A stretch of DNA of 64,000 bases from Rehmannia glutinosa (taxonomy: Eukaryota > Streptophyta > Magnoliopsida > Lamiales > Orobanchaceae). The notes under the pieces were generated by a model, which was not told where the DNA came from, ran no database searches, and saw only the letters and a list, made by a program, of their open reading frames with translations. Below are positions 1-11,719 of this stretch, one piece after another (positions within the stretch are counted from its first letter, which is position 1; the number at the start of each line of letters is the position of its first letter). The position numbers and the translations under genes are program-made. The stretch covers positions 57,583,267-57,647,266 of the forward strand of contig CM071934.1 of the NCBI GenBank assembly GCA_016081115.2, given 5' to 3'.

Positions 1-1939
1 ATTAGCACAAATATGATAAAATGAACTACAATGATTCAAGCCTATTTTAAAACGACAAGGTTCAATACCCCATTTTAAAATCCAACGGTCAAGACACACA
101 AAATGACGCATGGCCGATGTGGGATATACACTACACCTTAACGTTCCAATTCAAGATGATTTTAAAACGGACATGGTTCTATGCCCCATTTTAAAATCCT
201 ACCCATAATAGTAAACGCGAGGCCGATGTGGAATAAACACCGCACCCCATTGCGTTCTCCAACGCACCAGGCCGAAGCTTAACACCTTATACCTCCCAAG
301 TGGCTCGACGACTCTCTAGCTGTGGGTTTAAACCTAGAGATCGTCATATTCCGGAATATACCAATACTACGACCTAAGTTTCATCGCCTTCTCCGGCCCG
401 ACCAAGAAATGGGAATAGGCACATGTGTAGTCAAGCAAACACCAACATGCAACATGTTCGATTGATTGCCCCGAACTACACACGACAAATAGGTTCATCA
501 CAAAACTCGGAAAGAAAAAACAATTTCAATGACAATTAAACGAGAACGTAATGTAACGACAATGGTAAAATATCACTGAATTTCAAGGCAGGGAAACGAA
601 ATATATCATGTTTGAGTACAAATGAAACAAGGTATAGAGTGATTAAAAATACTCAATGGGATAGTCCTTGATTTCGAGAGAAATACAATATTTCAAGTTG
701 CAGATTAAACTAATCAATTTAACATTCTAAAGTCTCATTATCATTTTGTAATAAGATCTAGGTTATAAAAAATAGTTTCTTGATCATTACCCAACAAACA
801 CATCTAATAACGTATATAAGCCGACTTCTTTAAGCTATTAACATCCAGATTAAAGGATAATTAAACGTAATAAATTTATTCCTTTTAATCCAGTTCTTTA
901 TCAAAATACATGATTCTTGTTTTAAACTAACGGATTTAAAGTAAATAAAAAAGGAACGAATTCGATTTATAATTAAACATGACATATTTGTTCATTTAAG
1001 TCCAGTTCTATGAAAAGTTAAACATATCATTAAAAGTAGTTATAAATAATATTTTTAATTAATTCAATTATTTATCCAAAACCTAGAATTAATCTATACC
1101 AATTTCTGAAATCAATCTTTTAATGTATTATTAATCCGAAAGATAAATTTTGATTTTATAAATTATGGGTTATGAAGTTAATACTATACAATTTCTAGAT
1201 CAATGATAATTTAATTTCATAATTTTAATTTATAGAGTTTTTAAGTCCAAGTTTCAAATATCAAACTATTATACATGATTAAATTATCACAGTTAACAAG
1301 TGTAAATTCATCATTATTTAAAAACATGAAACCATTCTAAACAACAATTTAAGCATATCAAACACATGCCTTCATGGAAATCATAATTCATACTCATGCG
1401 AATGTCATGATCCAATTCCTTAAACATTACATTTATTTTATTATTTTTTTTTCAACAATCAGTTTTAAGAAAATTCTTACCCCAATCATGTAATCAAGAA
1501 TTAAATAAAACCCTTGTAAAGACCGTTAAATTTTTGGTACCCACTTAAAAAAAAAGAAAATTGAAAGTTTTCACCCACACAAATAACCTTCAAATAAAAT
1601 TTTACCCACATTTTTAGAGTTCAATTCGAGGAACTAGTTAAATCTCCAAAGTAGCTTCTCGAAATTCTTTTCCGGCGAGTGGCCAGTAATGGTGGTGGTG
1701 GCGGTGGCGTTTGGCAGTCAGGGTGGGGGACAGGAGAAGGAGGAGAAAATAGAAAGAAAAGAAGAAAAGAAAGAGAAAGCAAGAAAAGAAAAAAAATACT
1801 AGGGCTATGGCCGGCGGTGGTCGACGGCGGCCGGCGGTGGTCAGATGGCAGACGGCTGGAGCAGAAAGAGAGGAGGGGAAGAGGGAGGAGGAAACGAGAA
1901 GAAAGGAAGAAAATAAGAAGAAAAAGAAGAAAGTAAAAG

Positions 1940-1994
<55 letters not shown>

Positions 1995-2539
1995 GAGGGT
2001 GGTGGTGGTCGTCCCACGGCAGTGGTGGCGGCGCGGCGCTATTGGCAAGCAAAGAAGAGAGGAGGGAGTTTGCACCCTTTAGTGTGTATTTGTAGGTGAA
2101 AAAATGCTTGAAATGGGTTAGGGTTAGGGTTTGACTGTATTTTAAAGGTCCTAAATGGGTGGGCTTTTGTCTTGGGTTGGGCTTGGGTGTGGGTTTAGTC
2201 TTAGGCTTAAAAAATCTGAAAAATATATAGTATGATTTGGGCTTGTAATATCTAGAATGCTGAATTTTCTTTTTTGGGCTAGAATTTTTAGTTATGGAGG
2301 AAATATCAGAGTTAAAATAATATTAGTTCTAATATTGTTAACCCAAATAATTATATAATATATTATACTTAATCAAATGAAAGAATGTTACTCTTAAATA
2401 TATAATCATAAAGTCAAATGGATACTAAAATATATTCTAATTAAATAAATACTACTAAATTATAAGAAATAAAATATTAAAACATAAGATAAAATTACAC
2501 CAAAATAAATTCTAAATTAATCAAGTGTAGGGTGTCACA
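1..2539 (-). repeat. 3' LTR of the left Tekay-like element (partial)
   Basis: The LTR ends at 2539 in CA, next to a purine tract. The first bases of the window match 5465-5477 in the other LTR, so about 700 bp of this LTR lie off the left edge and the full length would be about 3.2 kb. It contains a G/A-rich block (1680-1940), a long TA microsatellite and telomere-like GGGTTAGGGTTAGGG near 2112. ORFs predicted at 1621-2082 are simple-sequence artefacts. Confidence 0.7.
1943..1989. repeat. (TA)n microsatellite
   Basis: Uninterrupted TA dinucleotides, about 23 units, inside the Tekay-like LTR and flanked by purine-rich sequence. Length is likely polymorphic. Confidence 0.95.
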
Positions 2540-2557
2540 TACTCCCCTCCTTCAAAG
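2540..2557 (-). other. Polypurine tract of the left Tekay-like element
   Basis: Read on the minus strand, this is a G/A tract (GGAGGGGAG core) directly before the 3' LTR that starts TGTGACACCC. It would prime plus-strand DNA synthesis. Confidence 0.65.
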
Positions 2558-2660
2558 AATTTGGTCCCCAAATTCCTTTTCATCATAGGAAATTTGTAGA
2601 TCTAACAATTTCAAGCTTAAAGTCCCAAGTCGCTATTTCTTTTGTTCAATCTTAACGTCT
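2558..2660 (-). pseudogene. Remnant of pol C-terminus (chromodomain tail), Tekay-like
   Basis: The minus strand near 2622-2640 reads EIATWD, resembling the EATWE motif that ends the chromodomain of Tekay pol. A short purine-rich stretch to the LTR follows, as in that family. Nothing upstream aligns to integrase by eye. The assignment rests on position plus six residues, so it is tentative. Confidence 0.35.
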
Positions 2661-4748
2661 AATTATCAAATAGGTTGATTACACATCGGAACCATACCTA
2701 GTCTAACACATAAATGATATAGATGCTAAAATCCCAAACGATAAATTCCTCGATTCCATACTTGGGTTAAAAGGTTGTCAGCTTATCACTAGTGATATTC
2801 TTCGTATTCCTACGAGAGCCATTAAAATTTAATTCAAGGCAAGCAAATCCATTTACACTCGATAATCAAATCTAATCCTCAATTTAACCTTAACCAAACT
2901 TAATTTATAAGAATTCAATTACTCAGTCTAAATTACTCAAGTATCAAAATAAAGCTCAACTCAAAATTCAATATCATCAAATAATGGTGATCTAATCCAT
3001 AAGCAATGATCATATCCGGATTTTGTTCGATTCACGCGCTAGCTTAGCTTAGTATCTATAATCACCCTTTTTGATGAATCATAACTTTGTCTTCTTTAGT
3101 ATACCCAAACTCAAACATCTCCGTGATGCCATTCTAAATCACCAAACATCTTCATAAAATAGGTTACCTCATAATCTGAATAATGCATATCAAATAAGTT
3201 CTTATTGAGGGTTACGAAAGTAACTAAAACCAAAAAGGTGTTTCCACAAAAACCAGTCTAATTCATATTATCTAGCGATTGAATTAAATCTCTATGTAAA
3301 TACACTATTAATCAATTTACTCGTCAAACTTAAAATGACTACCTAAATCATAATATAACGACCCGAAATTATAATTAAACCCAAATACCAATAATAAGTC
3401 TAAATCTCTAAATACTCAAAATAATTGAAACCTGATGGAATCCATCAAATAATTTGGCAAAAGAGAGCTTACAACATCTTGCCATAGTATATAAATAATA
3501 TCCATAATCGTCCATCAACAATCCACAAAGCAGTATTCAATTACTATACCCAAAAGACAAGTTGCTTACATCGATCCGTAAAAATAGTATTATTATGCGT
3601 ATCACATTGCAATTGGACTCGCCTACAAAATACTTAATCCCAATTTCCGTCGTAAGGTAATGTTCACCTTATCACATAAAAATAAACCGTAGTCTAGCTA
3701 TCAACTCTAAGTTAATAGGTAACTGTGAGGATATTAACCCCAATTGTCACGCACCTTATTCTTGTCGATATCTCTTTTCTTCTTGAGAAATTGTTTCCTA
3801 TCAGCCCTTTAAATCCATACCCAAGATTTCATTCCAAAATTACAATCGACACTTATGTCAGCATAACATCAAGGTGATCAATTAAAATGGTATATCCTAC
3901 ACACTATACTGACCAGAATAAGAACGTTATTTCCAATTAGTATTTCTAAAAAATCATTAGGATCCAACCCTAAAAACTGATACTATTCCAATGACTTATC
4001 GATATCCTAAGTTGGCAGTTAAGTAATTCACCCCCTTAGGCGTATCACAATATGTAGTAACTCTATATCAAACTTATAACCTAGGCACCTCAAGTCTCAA
4101 CATAAACTAATAACGATAGGAAAGTAACAAAACTTGAAAAGAAAATAGAATGTCACGATCTTGACAAGAGGTAATGTCGACCTAGATTAGCATCTAGTTG
4201 CCACAAGATTCATACTTAAGTATATAATTATTAACAATTTCGATACAATAACCTTAAAATCTAAACTTGTAGATCCATCTACGACCTAAGCATCTGTCAA
4301 CTTAACATCAGTGCCCTCATCAAATTCGTATGAAATCCAATTGTAATTCAATTCAAACTCAAGTAATTTCCATACTACTCGATAATCAAATCTTAATTGT
4401 TAATTCAATCTAGACAACATGATATCCCAAAGTAACTTAAAATTCGGGTGTTAATATCGCAAATCACATAACTATATATAAGATTTACACTTATGTATTT
4501 AACCTATAACCAACATCGATACTAGAAGTCCAAACTCATTCATTTCCTATACAATCACATTATCAATTGATAATCGAACTCAAACCCAAATAATTCACAT
4601 CCTATTCGATAATCAAACCTTAATTATCCCAGCAACACAATTATTTCAACTTAACTTAACTCAAGATTTAAGATCACCCATTAGTAATAATATAATCCAC
4701 AGGTGGAGAATCTTGTCCTGGTTAGCTCAGGTGTAGTTCCTTTTACAC
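2661..4748. other. Non-coding interior of the left Tekay-like element
   Basis: AT-rich sequence with dense stops in all frames and no recognisable gag, protease or RT. A degenerate direct repeat centred on CTCGATAATCAAA appears near 2858, 4378 and 4606; the last two lie in a duplicated block of about 45 bp, 229 bp apart. No gene seen. Confidence 0.6.
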
Positions 4749-4764
4749 CCAAGCTCTGATACCA
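4749..4764 (-). other. Primer binding site (tRNA-Met type)
   Basis: The minus strand reads TGGTATCAGAGCTTGG, complementary to the 3' end of initiator tRNA-Met. It lies four bases from the LTR that begins at 4769 on the plus strand. Confidence 0.8.
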
Positions 4765-4768
4765 TATC

Positions 4769-5478
4769 TGTAACGCTCCAAATTTAATAAACCAAAAATA
4801 ATCACAACGGTCTCAATTAACGAATAATATACATCGAATATTTACTAACTTAAGTTCCACAAGCGTAATTGTCCAAAAGTATGATAATTAAAAAAAATAT
4901 AATACTAGGGATCTAAGTCAACCAAAAAATAAAACACAGGGTAAACCCAATCACGTAACCAAAGTATATTATAAGAATTACAACGAAAGTCTTAATTTAC
5001 AACTGGTACAAAGAACCAATTTACATAAAACAGATAACTGACAAATTTCAAGTTGAAATACTTAAAAAAATATCTAAACAATTCAAAACAACACAATTCC
5101 GATGTCCTCTTTCTCTGGCGTAATTGATTCGATGTCAGTTTCATCAAGCTCTAAAATTTTTAGAAAATATTGGGTGAGCTAAACGAGCTCAGGGGTAGGG
5201 GATGGGAATGCAATAGTTATTAACGAAAACTTGAAAGAATTTCCTTGAGTTAATTACTTAGTATACAAAATGATTTCATGCATGCAAATGAATGCAAAAC
5301 TAACAAGACTAATATTAATTACAACACATACAAAATAAATGCTGCTACACAATAAATCAATATCTCAAATAAGCAACTTGTAGAGAATACTATTGCAACA
5401 ATATCGAAACGGAAAATAAATTGTACTAACCTCACGGTTACGAGGGTCCTGCATCAAATACAATATTAGCACAAATAC
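4769..5478 (-). repeat. 5' LTR of the left Tekay-like element (truncated)
   Basis: Starts TGTAACGCTCC on the plus strand beside the PBS and runs about 710 bp, then stops abruptly where copia A integrase sequence begins. The last 13 bases match the first 13 of the window, tying both LTR copies together. Confidence 0.7.
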
Positions 5479-7195
5479 CTTCATCAACTTTAGTTCTTTT
5501 GTTCAGCACTCTATAAGCTTTACTCTCAGCTGATTATCCCAAAAAGATACCTTCATCAGATTTAGCATCAAAAGCTTTTAGGTTGTCCTCACCATTATTA
5601 TGGTTGAAGCACTTACATCCAAAGATTCGAAAATATCTAACATTTGGCTTTCTCCCTGTCCAAATTTCATAGGGAGTTTTGGACAATTGCCTATTAATAA
5701 TACACCTATTCTGAGTGTAGCAAGCAATATTGATGGCTTCAGTCCAAAATATCTTAGGTAAACCAACTTAAGCTTACATGGTTCTTACAGCTTCCTTGAG
5801 AGTTCTGTTCCTTCTTTCAGCTACTCCATTCTGATGTGGAGTTCTTGCAGCTGACAACTCATGAGCTATACCATTTTCAACAAAATATTGAGTTATAATC
5901 CCGTTGACAAACTCAATTCCTCTATCAGACCTTATCTTTATAATTGTTTGACTCTTCTCATTTTGAACTCTTCTCCTCAGCTGAGGTAATTTCTGCAACG
6001 TTTTCTTCTTTTTACACATAAAGATTGTCCACATGTATCTTGAATAATCATCCACCACCACTAAGGTGTATTTCTTTCCACTGATACTAGCTGGTTATGC
6101 AATAGATGCAATATCATGGTTGAAGAAGGACTTGGTTTATCCTTGAAAGATGATTTAATTTGCTTTCCCATCTGTCATGCATCACAAATGCTTTCCTTCT
6201 TGTATATTGAGTCAGGCAATCCTTCCATATGATGACTCCTTGCAATCGTTGATTGCCTTGAAATTCAGATGACTCAGCTTCTTATGCCACAACCAACTTG
6301 ATTCGGCTGTACTCTTTGCTAGCAGACATGTGCATGGTGTAGCAGTTGACCAATCCACTACATACATGTTCTTCTGCATTGATCCTTGAAGCACAATTTC
6401 ATTTGATTCAACATTCTTGATCTGGCATACACCCATATTGAATCCAACATTATAGCCTTTGCCACCGAGTTGGCTGATGCTCAACAGATTGAAGTTGTGG
6501 CCTTCACCATATGCAACATCTGTGATTTCTAATCCATTTTTCCTTATGGATCCTGTGCCTTTGATTTCCCCTGGAGCTGCATTTCCTCTAAATATGGCTT
6601 TAGCACCTTTGATTTCCTTGAATTTTGACAGATATTTCTTGTTCTCTGTCATATGTATGGGACATCCACAATCCATGTACCAGGTTCATTGGCACTCAGT
6701 TGTTCCCTGAACCTGCAATCAAGGAAATTAATATTTAGGTACCTATACTTGCCTGGGTCCTGAGGGGTTAGTGCTATAAGGTGTTCCAACCAACCTATAA
6801 CCAGATGATCTGACTCTAAGAGGTTTCCACCTGTCAGTTCCATAATCATAATACACATTAGCAAATTGCTTGGGAATTTTAGGATCATACAACTGTCTCT
6901 TTTGGCTGTATGCCTGTGTGTGTGTTTGAGCATTTGCTTTCTTGGGGGTAATAGTGGTATTTTTGTGCATGTTGGGTTTTGTGGCTGGGTGTATATATGT
7001 GCTGATTATAACTCTTTTGCCTTGGGAATGACCTATGATGAATTTGAGGTCTTTGCCATTTTGGCTTGTATCTCATAGGTCTTGGCTGATATCTCATTTG
7101 ATTATTCCAATCAGCTTGGCTTGGGTAATTTCTACCATTCCCATCATGTAATTTTTTTTGATGAAATCTAGGGGTTTTTGGTAGCTCTGTTTAGA
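5479..7195 (-). pseudogene. Copia A pol fragment: protease, GAG-pre-integrase, integrase
   Basis: Partial pol polyprotein that would cleave Gag-Pol and integrate cDNA. From the N-terminus there is a basic Tyr/Gln-rich linker, the protease motif followed by HMT, a GAG-pre-integrase segment (LWHKKLSHLN), and an integrase core. The core keeps all three acidic residues: D in MVVDDYSRY, D in RSDRGIEF and E in HQNGVAERRNR. An SH3-like integrase tail (GRKPNVRYFRIFGCKC) follows and the frame ends at the junction near 5478. The protease site reads WYMDCG instead of the usual DSG (codons at 6665-6676), and a one-base shift lies just upstream of it. Further shifts separate the blocks near 5770 and 6200. 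No RT is present. Confidence 0.85.
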
Positions 7196-9086
7196 TTATT
7201 GAGTATTTCCTGTTTGGATTCTGCTGATGGACTTTTCTGAATTTAGTTTCAACTGTCCTGTCAGCATACTCAACTGCCTCCTTATCTTTTCCCTTGTATT
7301 CAAGGCCAGTATAGTCATGATTGTGTTTTTAGCGGGTGTTGGTGCAACATATGGTGCTTTGGATTTTTGGATTCCCTCATTGCTTGAGGATCTTTTTTCC
7401 ATAAGCACTCTTGGGACTTGGGCATGCACAAAGGAATTAAAACCAATGCGTGTTTTGTCACCACTTTCTTTTTGAATCATTATAAGCTCATCCAATGATT
7501 TGGATGCCTTAGTGAATGAAGAAATCACATTTTTAAGATCTTTTTCCCTCTTTTCTGTAGCAGCTAATTAAGTCTGCTTGGATCTTGGCAATTTTAGCAT
7601 TCAACTTAGTTTTCTCATAAGCTATGTGACTCATAGTACTCAACTCTTTAGTCAGCTGTGAGTTTTAGCATTTAAGATGGTTGTTTTCCTCATTTAGCAG
7701 TGTGTGAGAGGTTTTTATGTGCTCAAAATCTTTCATCATTTTCCCAATAGAATCATAAAGATCCGTGGGTGATGAAGTGTTTGTGTCACTATCACTATCA
7801 TTGAGTCAGAATGAGATAAGTTAGAGTGTACCTCATCTTCTTGATCTTTGGAGTCTTGTTCTTTGGCCAGGAGGCATATCAAAGCCTCTTCCTCTGTATC
7901 ACTAGAGTAGTCTGCTTCACTACTATCTGAGTCTGCTGGTTCCTTGCACTTGGCTGTTTCAGCAGTCTCAACAGCCAACATGGCTTTCTGATTTTCTTGT
8001 CTTCTTTCCCCGAAGACTTTTCTATCCTCTTCATTTCTGTATTTGTTGATTGATGGATAAGGATAGTCAACTGCAAAGTGTCCTGGTTGCCTGCAATTCC
8101 AACACATGTTCTTAGCCCTCTGCAAGTCAGCTCAACCAGTCCTCTGATTATCAGCTCTCTGATACTCAGTTCTCTGATGTTCAGCTCTCTTGGGTGGTCT
8201 GTCCTCCCTTGCTTTGGAGGGTGCTGAGTGTCTTCATGAAGATTCACCCTTGTTTCTTTTATAGTTCTTATTGAAGAACTTGTTGAATCTTTTCACCATC
8301 AGGGCAATTTCTTCTTGGTCTATTATCTCCTTGGATGCAGCTCTCTTAGTTTCACCGGCCATGCGTGCAGCTGTCTTGGGTACAACTGTCTCCTCTTGCT
8401 CTTTCCTTCTTAGCTCAAATTCATAAGCTTTAAGATCAGAGAACAACTCATGGTTTGGTGTCTTGGTGAGATCCATGGAATTTCTCAGGGCCATGACCTT
8501 CATTTCCCACTCAGCTGGGAGTGACCTTAGGATCTTCATACACATTTCCTTCTGTGTGTACTCCTTCCCTAGAGATGAAAGCTCATTAGTGATCTCTGTG
8601 AATCTGGCATCTAGCTGGTCCAGACTTTCACCTGCAATCATTTTAAAATTTTCAAATTTTTGGACTGCAACAGTTAATTTATTTTCTTTGATTTGATCAA
8701 ACCCTTCACAAATCAAAGTAAGTTTTTCCTAAATCTCTTTGGCTGTTTTACAAGATTTGACTTTATTAAACATAGCATTATCAAGAGTTTTATAAAGTAT
8801 ATCATTCGCAACATTGTCAAGGTTGTATATCTTTCGATCATCGTTGGTCCATTCACATTGAAGTTTGTCCACCATAGCAGGTCAGGGCTCTGCTAGTGCA
8901 ACATCCTCTCTTTCAGCAGAGCTACCTTCTCACATCAGTGTTGACCTTTAGAATTTGTAGTGGCCCATTCTTAATCACTAGCCATATTCCATCATGCAGG
9001 GCTGATAGATGAGCCTGTATAGGAATTTTCCAATCATCAAACTCTTCCACAGTAAACATTGAATGCGAGTTAGATTTGCTTCCATG
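7196..9086 (-). pseudogene. Copia A gag
   Basis: Capsid/nucleocapsid polyprotein of the copia element. The start is the ATG at 9084-9086 (MEANLTRI), the same start as in copia B. It frameshifts within about 15 codons. A long intact block (8234-8716) carries the UBN2-type capsid region with LDARFTEI and MKILRSLPAEWE. A zinc knuckle follows (CWNCRQPGHFAVDY, 8063-8110) in which the fourth ligand is Tyr instead of Cys. An acidic Ser/Asp-rich stretch and a coiled-coil tail (SFTKASKSLDELI) end the gene. Several shifts and stops make it non-functional. The coiled-coil extension after the zinc finger is typical of Sirevirus gag. Confidence 0.85.
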
Positions 9087-9196
9087 ATAATAACTTTGCT
9101 TTTGAAATAAGAGCTTTAAAAACTCAAGTGTTGATTCTTTTGAAAAAGAATGAGATCTAGTTCAGTAACCAGTACGAAAGGCTCAATGAACCAATC

Positions 9197-9208
9197 GCTC
9201 TGATACCA
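9197..9208 (-). other. Primer binding site of copia A (tRNA-Met)
   Basis: The minus strand reads TGGTATCAGAGC, a perfect match to the usual tRNA-Met PBS, two bases from the LTR end at 9211. Confidence 0.9.
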
Positions 9209-9210
9209 CT

Positions 9211-10090
9211 TGTAGGTCCCAAGGGATGATGTGTAAGGTTTAGAAGGAGTGGGTTGAATAAACCTTACCAACTTTTCGATTTTAGTCCTTTTAAAAATAT
9301 TTTCAGAGTTTACTCAAATCAGCTAAGTCTTTGAGGGACAACTAGATTGGCTTACACAGCAAAATTACCCACTCAACTGACACGATTGAGCGGTTGATAG
9401 TATAACTTAGCTGCTTTCAGCTAACACTTAGAATAACAGTTGATTTGGTTTTGTCAGCGGAAGATTTTTAACCCTTTTGATTTTAAACACGTTTTTCAAC
9501 GCTTGTTTTTAGCAATAGTTATTATCAGCAGAGTTTAGCTATTTTAACTTAGCAGTAGATACAAGATAAATGCAAGAAATAAATGTGTTGTAAAGTAAAT
9601 AAACACAAACTATTTATAGTGGTTCATTACAAAGTGGTTATCAGTCTGAGACAACTTTGATCACACAGCCTGCTGCTCCTGGGACTCATCTTCTTCACAA
9701 GAGAGTAGTCCTGTTACTTCAGCCTCCTTCAAACCTTTGGACTTGATCACTTAGTCCTCCAACAGTTTCAAAGCACCGTTTCAAACTGGAACCTCACTAC
9801 TTCTTCTTCAACCTTGGAGAGTAGACCCCTTTGTTCTTATAAACAGTTTTCATCTTCAACTGATGAAGTAATCTTTCCTTCACAGAGTGTGTTGAATTGA
9901 GTTCCTTCGAAATTAGACTTGAGGATTTCTTTGAAAAGCTTGAGAGAATTGCATGTTATTGCTTGCTTGTATGCTTGTAATGAACTCAGTTACCTTCTCT
10001 CACTCGCTTCCTCAGCCTTTCATAGTACACATTTGAAATTATGTCCGTTGAAGAGATAAACATAAATTTGAAATCACACTCGTACGTTGT
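9211..10090 (-). repeat. 5' LTR of copia A, partial
   Basis: Begins TGTAGGTCCCAAGG on the plus strand, like copia B's LTRs, and runs 880 bp until Athila 1 starts. Copia B has TATAAAAG at the equivalent place; here the minus strand reads CTATGAAAG (about 10017-10025), so the TATA box looks mutated. The remaining 600-700 bp are absent. Confidence 0.85.
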
Positions 10091-11551
10091 TGATACTTGT
10101 AAAATATACATGCATTTAGGGGCTTAAAATGATATATAATTAATACATTTGCATGTATATTTAGTGTGTTTTAACTTGGTTTCCTTAGAAGGGCATGATA
10201 TTGCACATTCCTGTAACTTTTTATAGGAAATGGAGCTTAATCGAAGAAATATAGTTGAAAAGGTCGTATAGGATTGACCAGTGCAAAGATAAGATCGAAA
10301 AGACGAAGAAACCGAACAAAAACATGACACACGGTTGGTCCGTGTGGGACCACACGGTCGTGTGACTTGCCCGTGCGATGAAGACATGTTCGTGTGAAGT
10401 TGGAAAGAAACAGGGGACGAAAACAAGCCGCACCACCGGACCGTGTGAGAGCCACAGAGCAGTGTGGAGTGGTTGTGTGAAAGTAACACGGCCGTGTGAC
10501 ACACTATTTTGGATTTTTGTGTCCTTTTCCCACTCAAACTCTGCAAGAGATCTCTCCAAGCATCTATAAAAGGGACCCAAGGCTTGCACGAAAAAGCATC
10601 CATCAATACACCATACAACACACTAAATTTCACAGGAACACAAGATCCAACGTCTTCTGAGAGAGGAGGGCTAGGTCGCGAAGAACACCACAAGGCCTTT
10701 CGCATCTATGGAAGCACAAGAGCTTCAAAGGCTTGGAAGAAGAATCCATCCTGACAAGAATGGGTTTTCTTTCTTTGTCTAGATCTCTTGCCTGTGCTTA
10801 AACGATGTCATAATGTTGATTCCAAGTTTGTCTATGAATTTGTTATCAATGTTTGGATAATCTTTTGGATCTTAGGGCTTAATCAAAACTGTGAATTCAT
10901 GTTATATCTTGATTAATTGTTTTCGTAATTGATTCATGTGTTCTATTTTATGAATTCGAGTGCTTATTCTTAATTGTCTATTATCTGATCAATAATTTGT
11001 ATGTCATACTTATTAGTCCATAATCCGGGAGGTGAGTTCTAATACGATGAAAATCGAATTCTGACATAAAAGGGTAATGTATCGGGAGACTACTTCTGTT
11101 TGTGGGTAGTATTTCAATTCAAAGATCTTTTGGGAGTTAATAATAGTTGTGATGGATCGGGAGACCTCAATTATTATTAATCTACTATTTATGTGCCACT
11201 CGGGAGGGGGAATAAACTATTTTAGTAATTAAACCCATAGAATTGCATGAATTGGTTATTGAAACTTTAATTGGATTTAATATTGAAGAAACATGTTGAG
11301 ATTATGTGCATAAGGTTGCTTCCGTAGTTGTTGAAAATACTTGTGGGGTTCGCAAATTTATTTATTATTCTTTTATTTTTGATTTTTATACAACTTTTGA
11401 TATTCGACCGCTTCAATAAAATTGGAATGTGATGTTATTATAGTCTAAGTGTTTTGTATTCAATCCCTGAGGAATACGATCTTGCTTGCCATTATTCTAT
11501 AAACTACATTGTACACTTGCAGTATTGAGAGCCAAATATTGTTGGCGAACA
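10091..11551 (+). repeat. 5' LTR of Athila 1
   Basis: Starts TGATACTTGTAAAATATAC and ends GGCGAACA just before the PBS. The same start recurs at 16351. It carries a TATA box at 10565 preceded by CpG-rich palindromes; the AT-rich remainder has repeated TCGGGAGA motifs near 11091, 11157 and 11200. Confidence 0.9.
10327..10572 (+). promoter_or_regulatory. LTR promoter: CpG palindrome cluster plus TATA box
   Basis: Repeated self-complementary motifs of the CACACGGCCGTGTG type (for example 10351-10364 and 10486-10497) lie just upstream of TATAAAAG (10565-10572). That box sits 474 bp into the LTR, consistent with the U3/R boundary. The same arrangement is seen in all Athila LTRs here. A regulatory role for the palindromes is inferred. 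Confidence 0.65.
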
Positions 11552-11557
11552 AGTTTT

Positions 11558-11575
11558 TGGCGCCATTGCCGGTGA
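11558..11575 (+). other. Primer binding site of Athila 1 (tRNA-Asp)
   Basis: TGGCGCCATTGCCGGTGA is complementary to the 3' end of plant tRNA-Asp apart from a few changes, and lies six bases after the LTR end. Athila elements use this primer. Confidence 0.85.
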
Positions 11576-11719
11576 TTGATGGACTCTACTTAGATATAGT
11601 AATAAGTAGTTCAACCTTAATTGAAACATTTTTTTGTAAATATTTTTTTTATTTCTTTTTTGATTTTTTCGAAATTTTTTTCCGGTTCTAACATTGTTTT
11701 TGGTAAGTGCAGATAGTGC

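Larger units (their letters stand above)
1..5478 (-). mobile_element. Tekay-like Ty3/gypsy element, decayed, both LTRs partial
   Basis: On the minus strand the order is 5' LTR (4769-5478, cut), a PBS matching tRNA-Met, a 2.2-kb interior, a purine tract and a 3' LTR (1-2539, running off the window). The LTRs begin TGTAAC/TGTGAC-like and end in CA. The purine tract abutting TGTGACACCC is the usual 3' end of Tekay/Del chromoviruses. The interior has no ORF over 60 codons; only a chromodomain-like tail is recognisable. The right LTR stops in the middle and joins copia A without a terminus. It could be a LARD-like non-coding derivative or simply a very old copy. Confidence 0.75.
5479..10090 (-). 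mobile_element. Copia element A (Sirevirus-like), truncated at both ends
   Basis: Minus-strand order: partial 5' LTR, PBS, gag with a UBN2-type region and zinc knuckle, coiled-coil gag tail, protease, GAG-pre-integrase, integrase, then an abrupt end. RT and RNase H are missing. It belongs to the same family as copia B (32902-46933), as seen from matching gag, integrase and LTR text. Athila 1 interrupts the LTR at 10090, and the distal part of the LTR is lost from the window. Confidence 0.85.

Noticed and set aside
1621..2082. Pro/His-rich and Gly/Arg-rich ORFs on both strands
   Set aside because: They come from a G/A-rich block and a TA microsatellite inside an LTR; the translated text is simple-sequence and has no domain.
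10205..10705. Overlapping ORFs on the minus strand of the Athila LTR
   Set aside because: They recur in each LTR because of the palindromic motif, which is open on both strands; no start, domain or conservation of frame.
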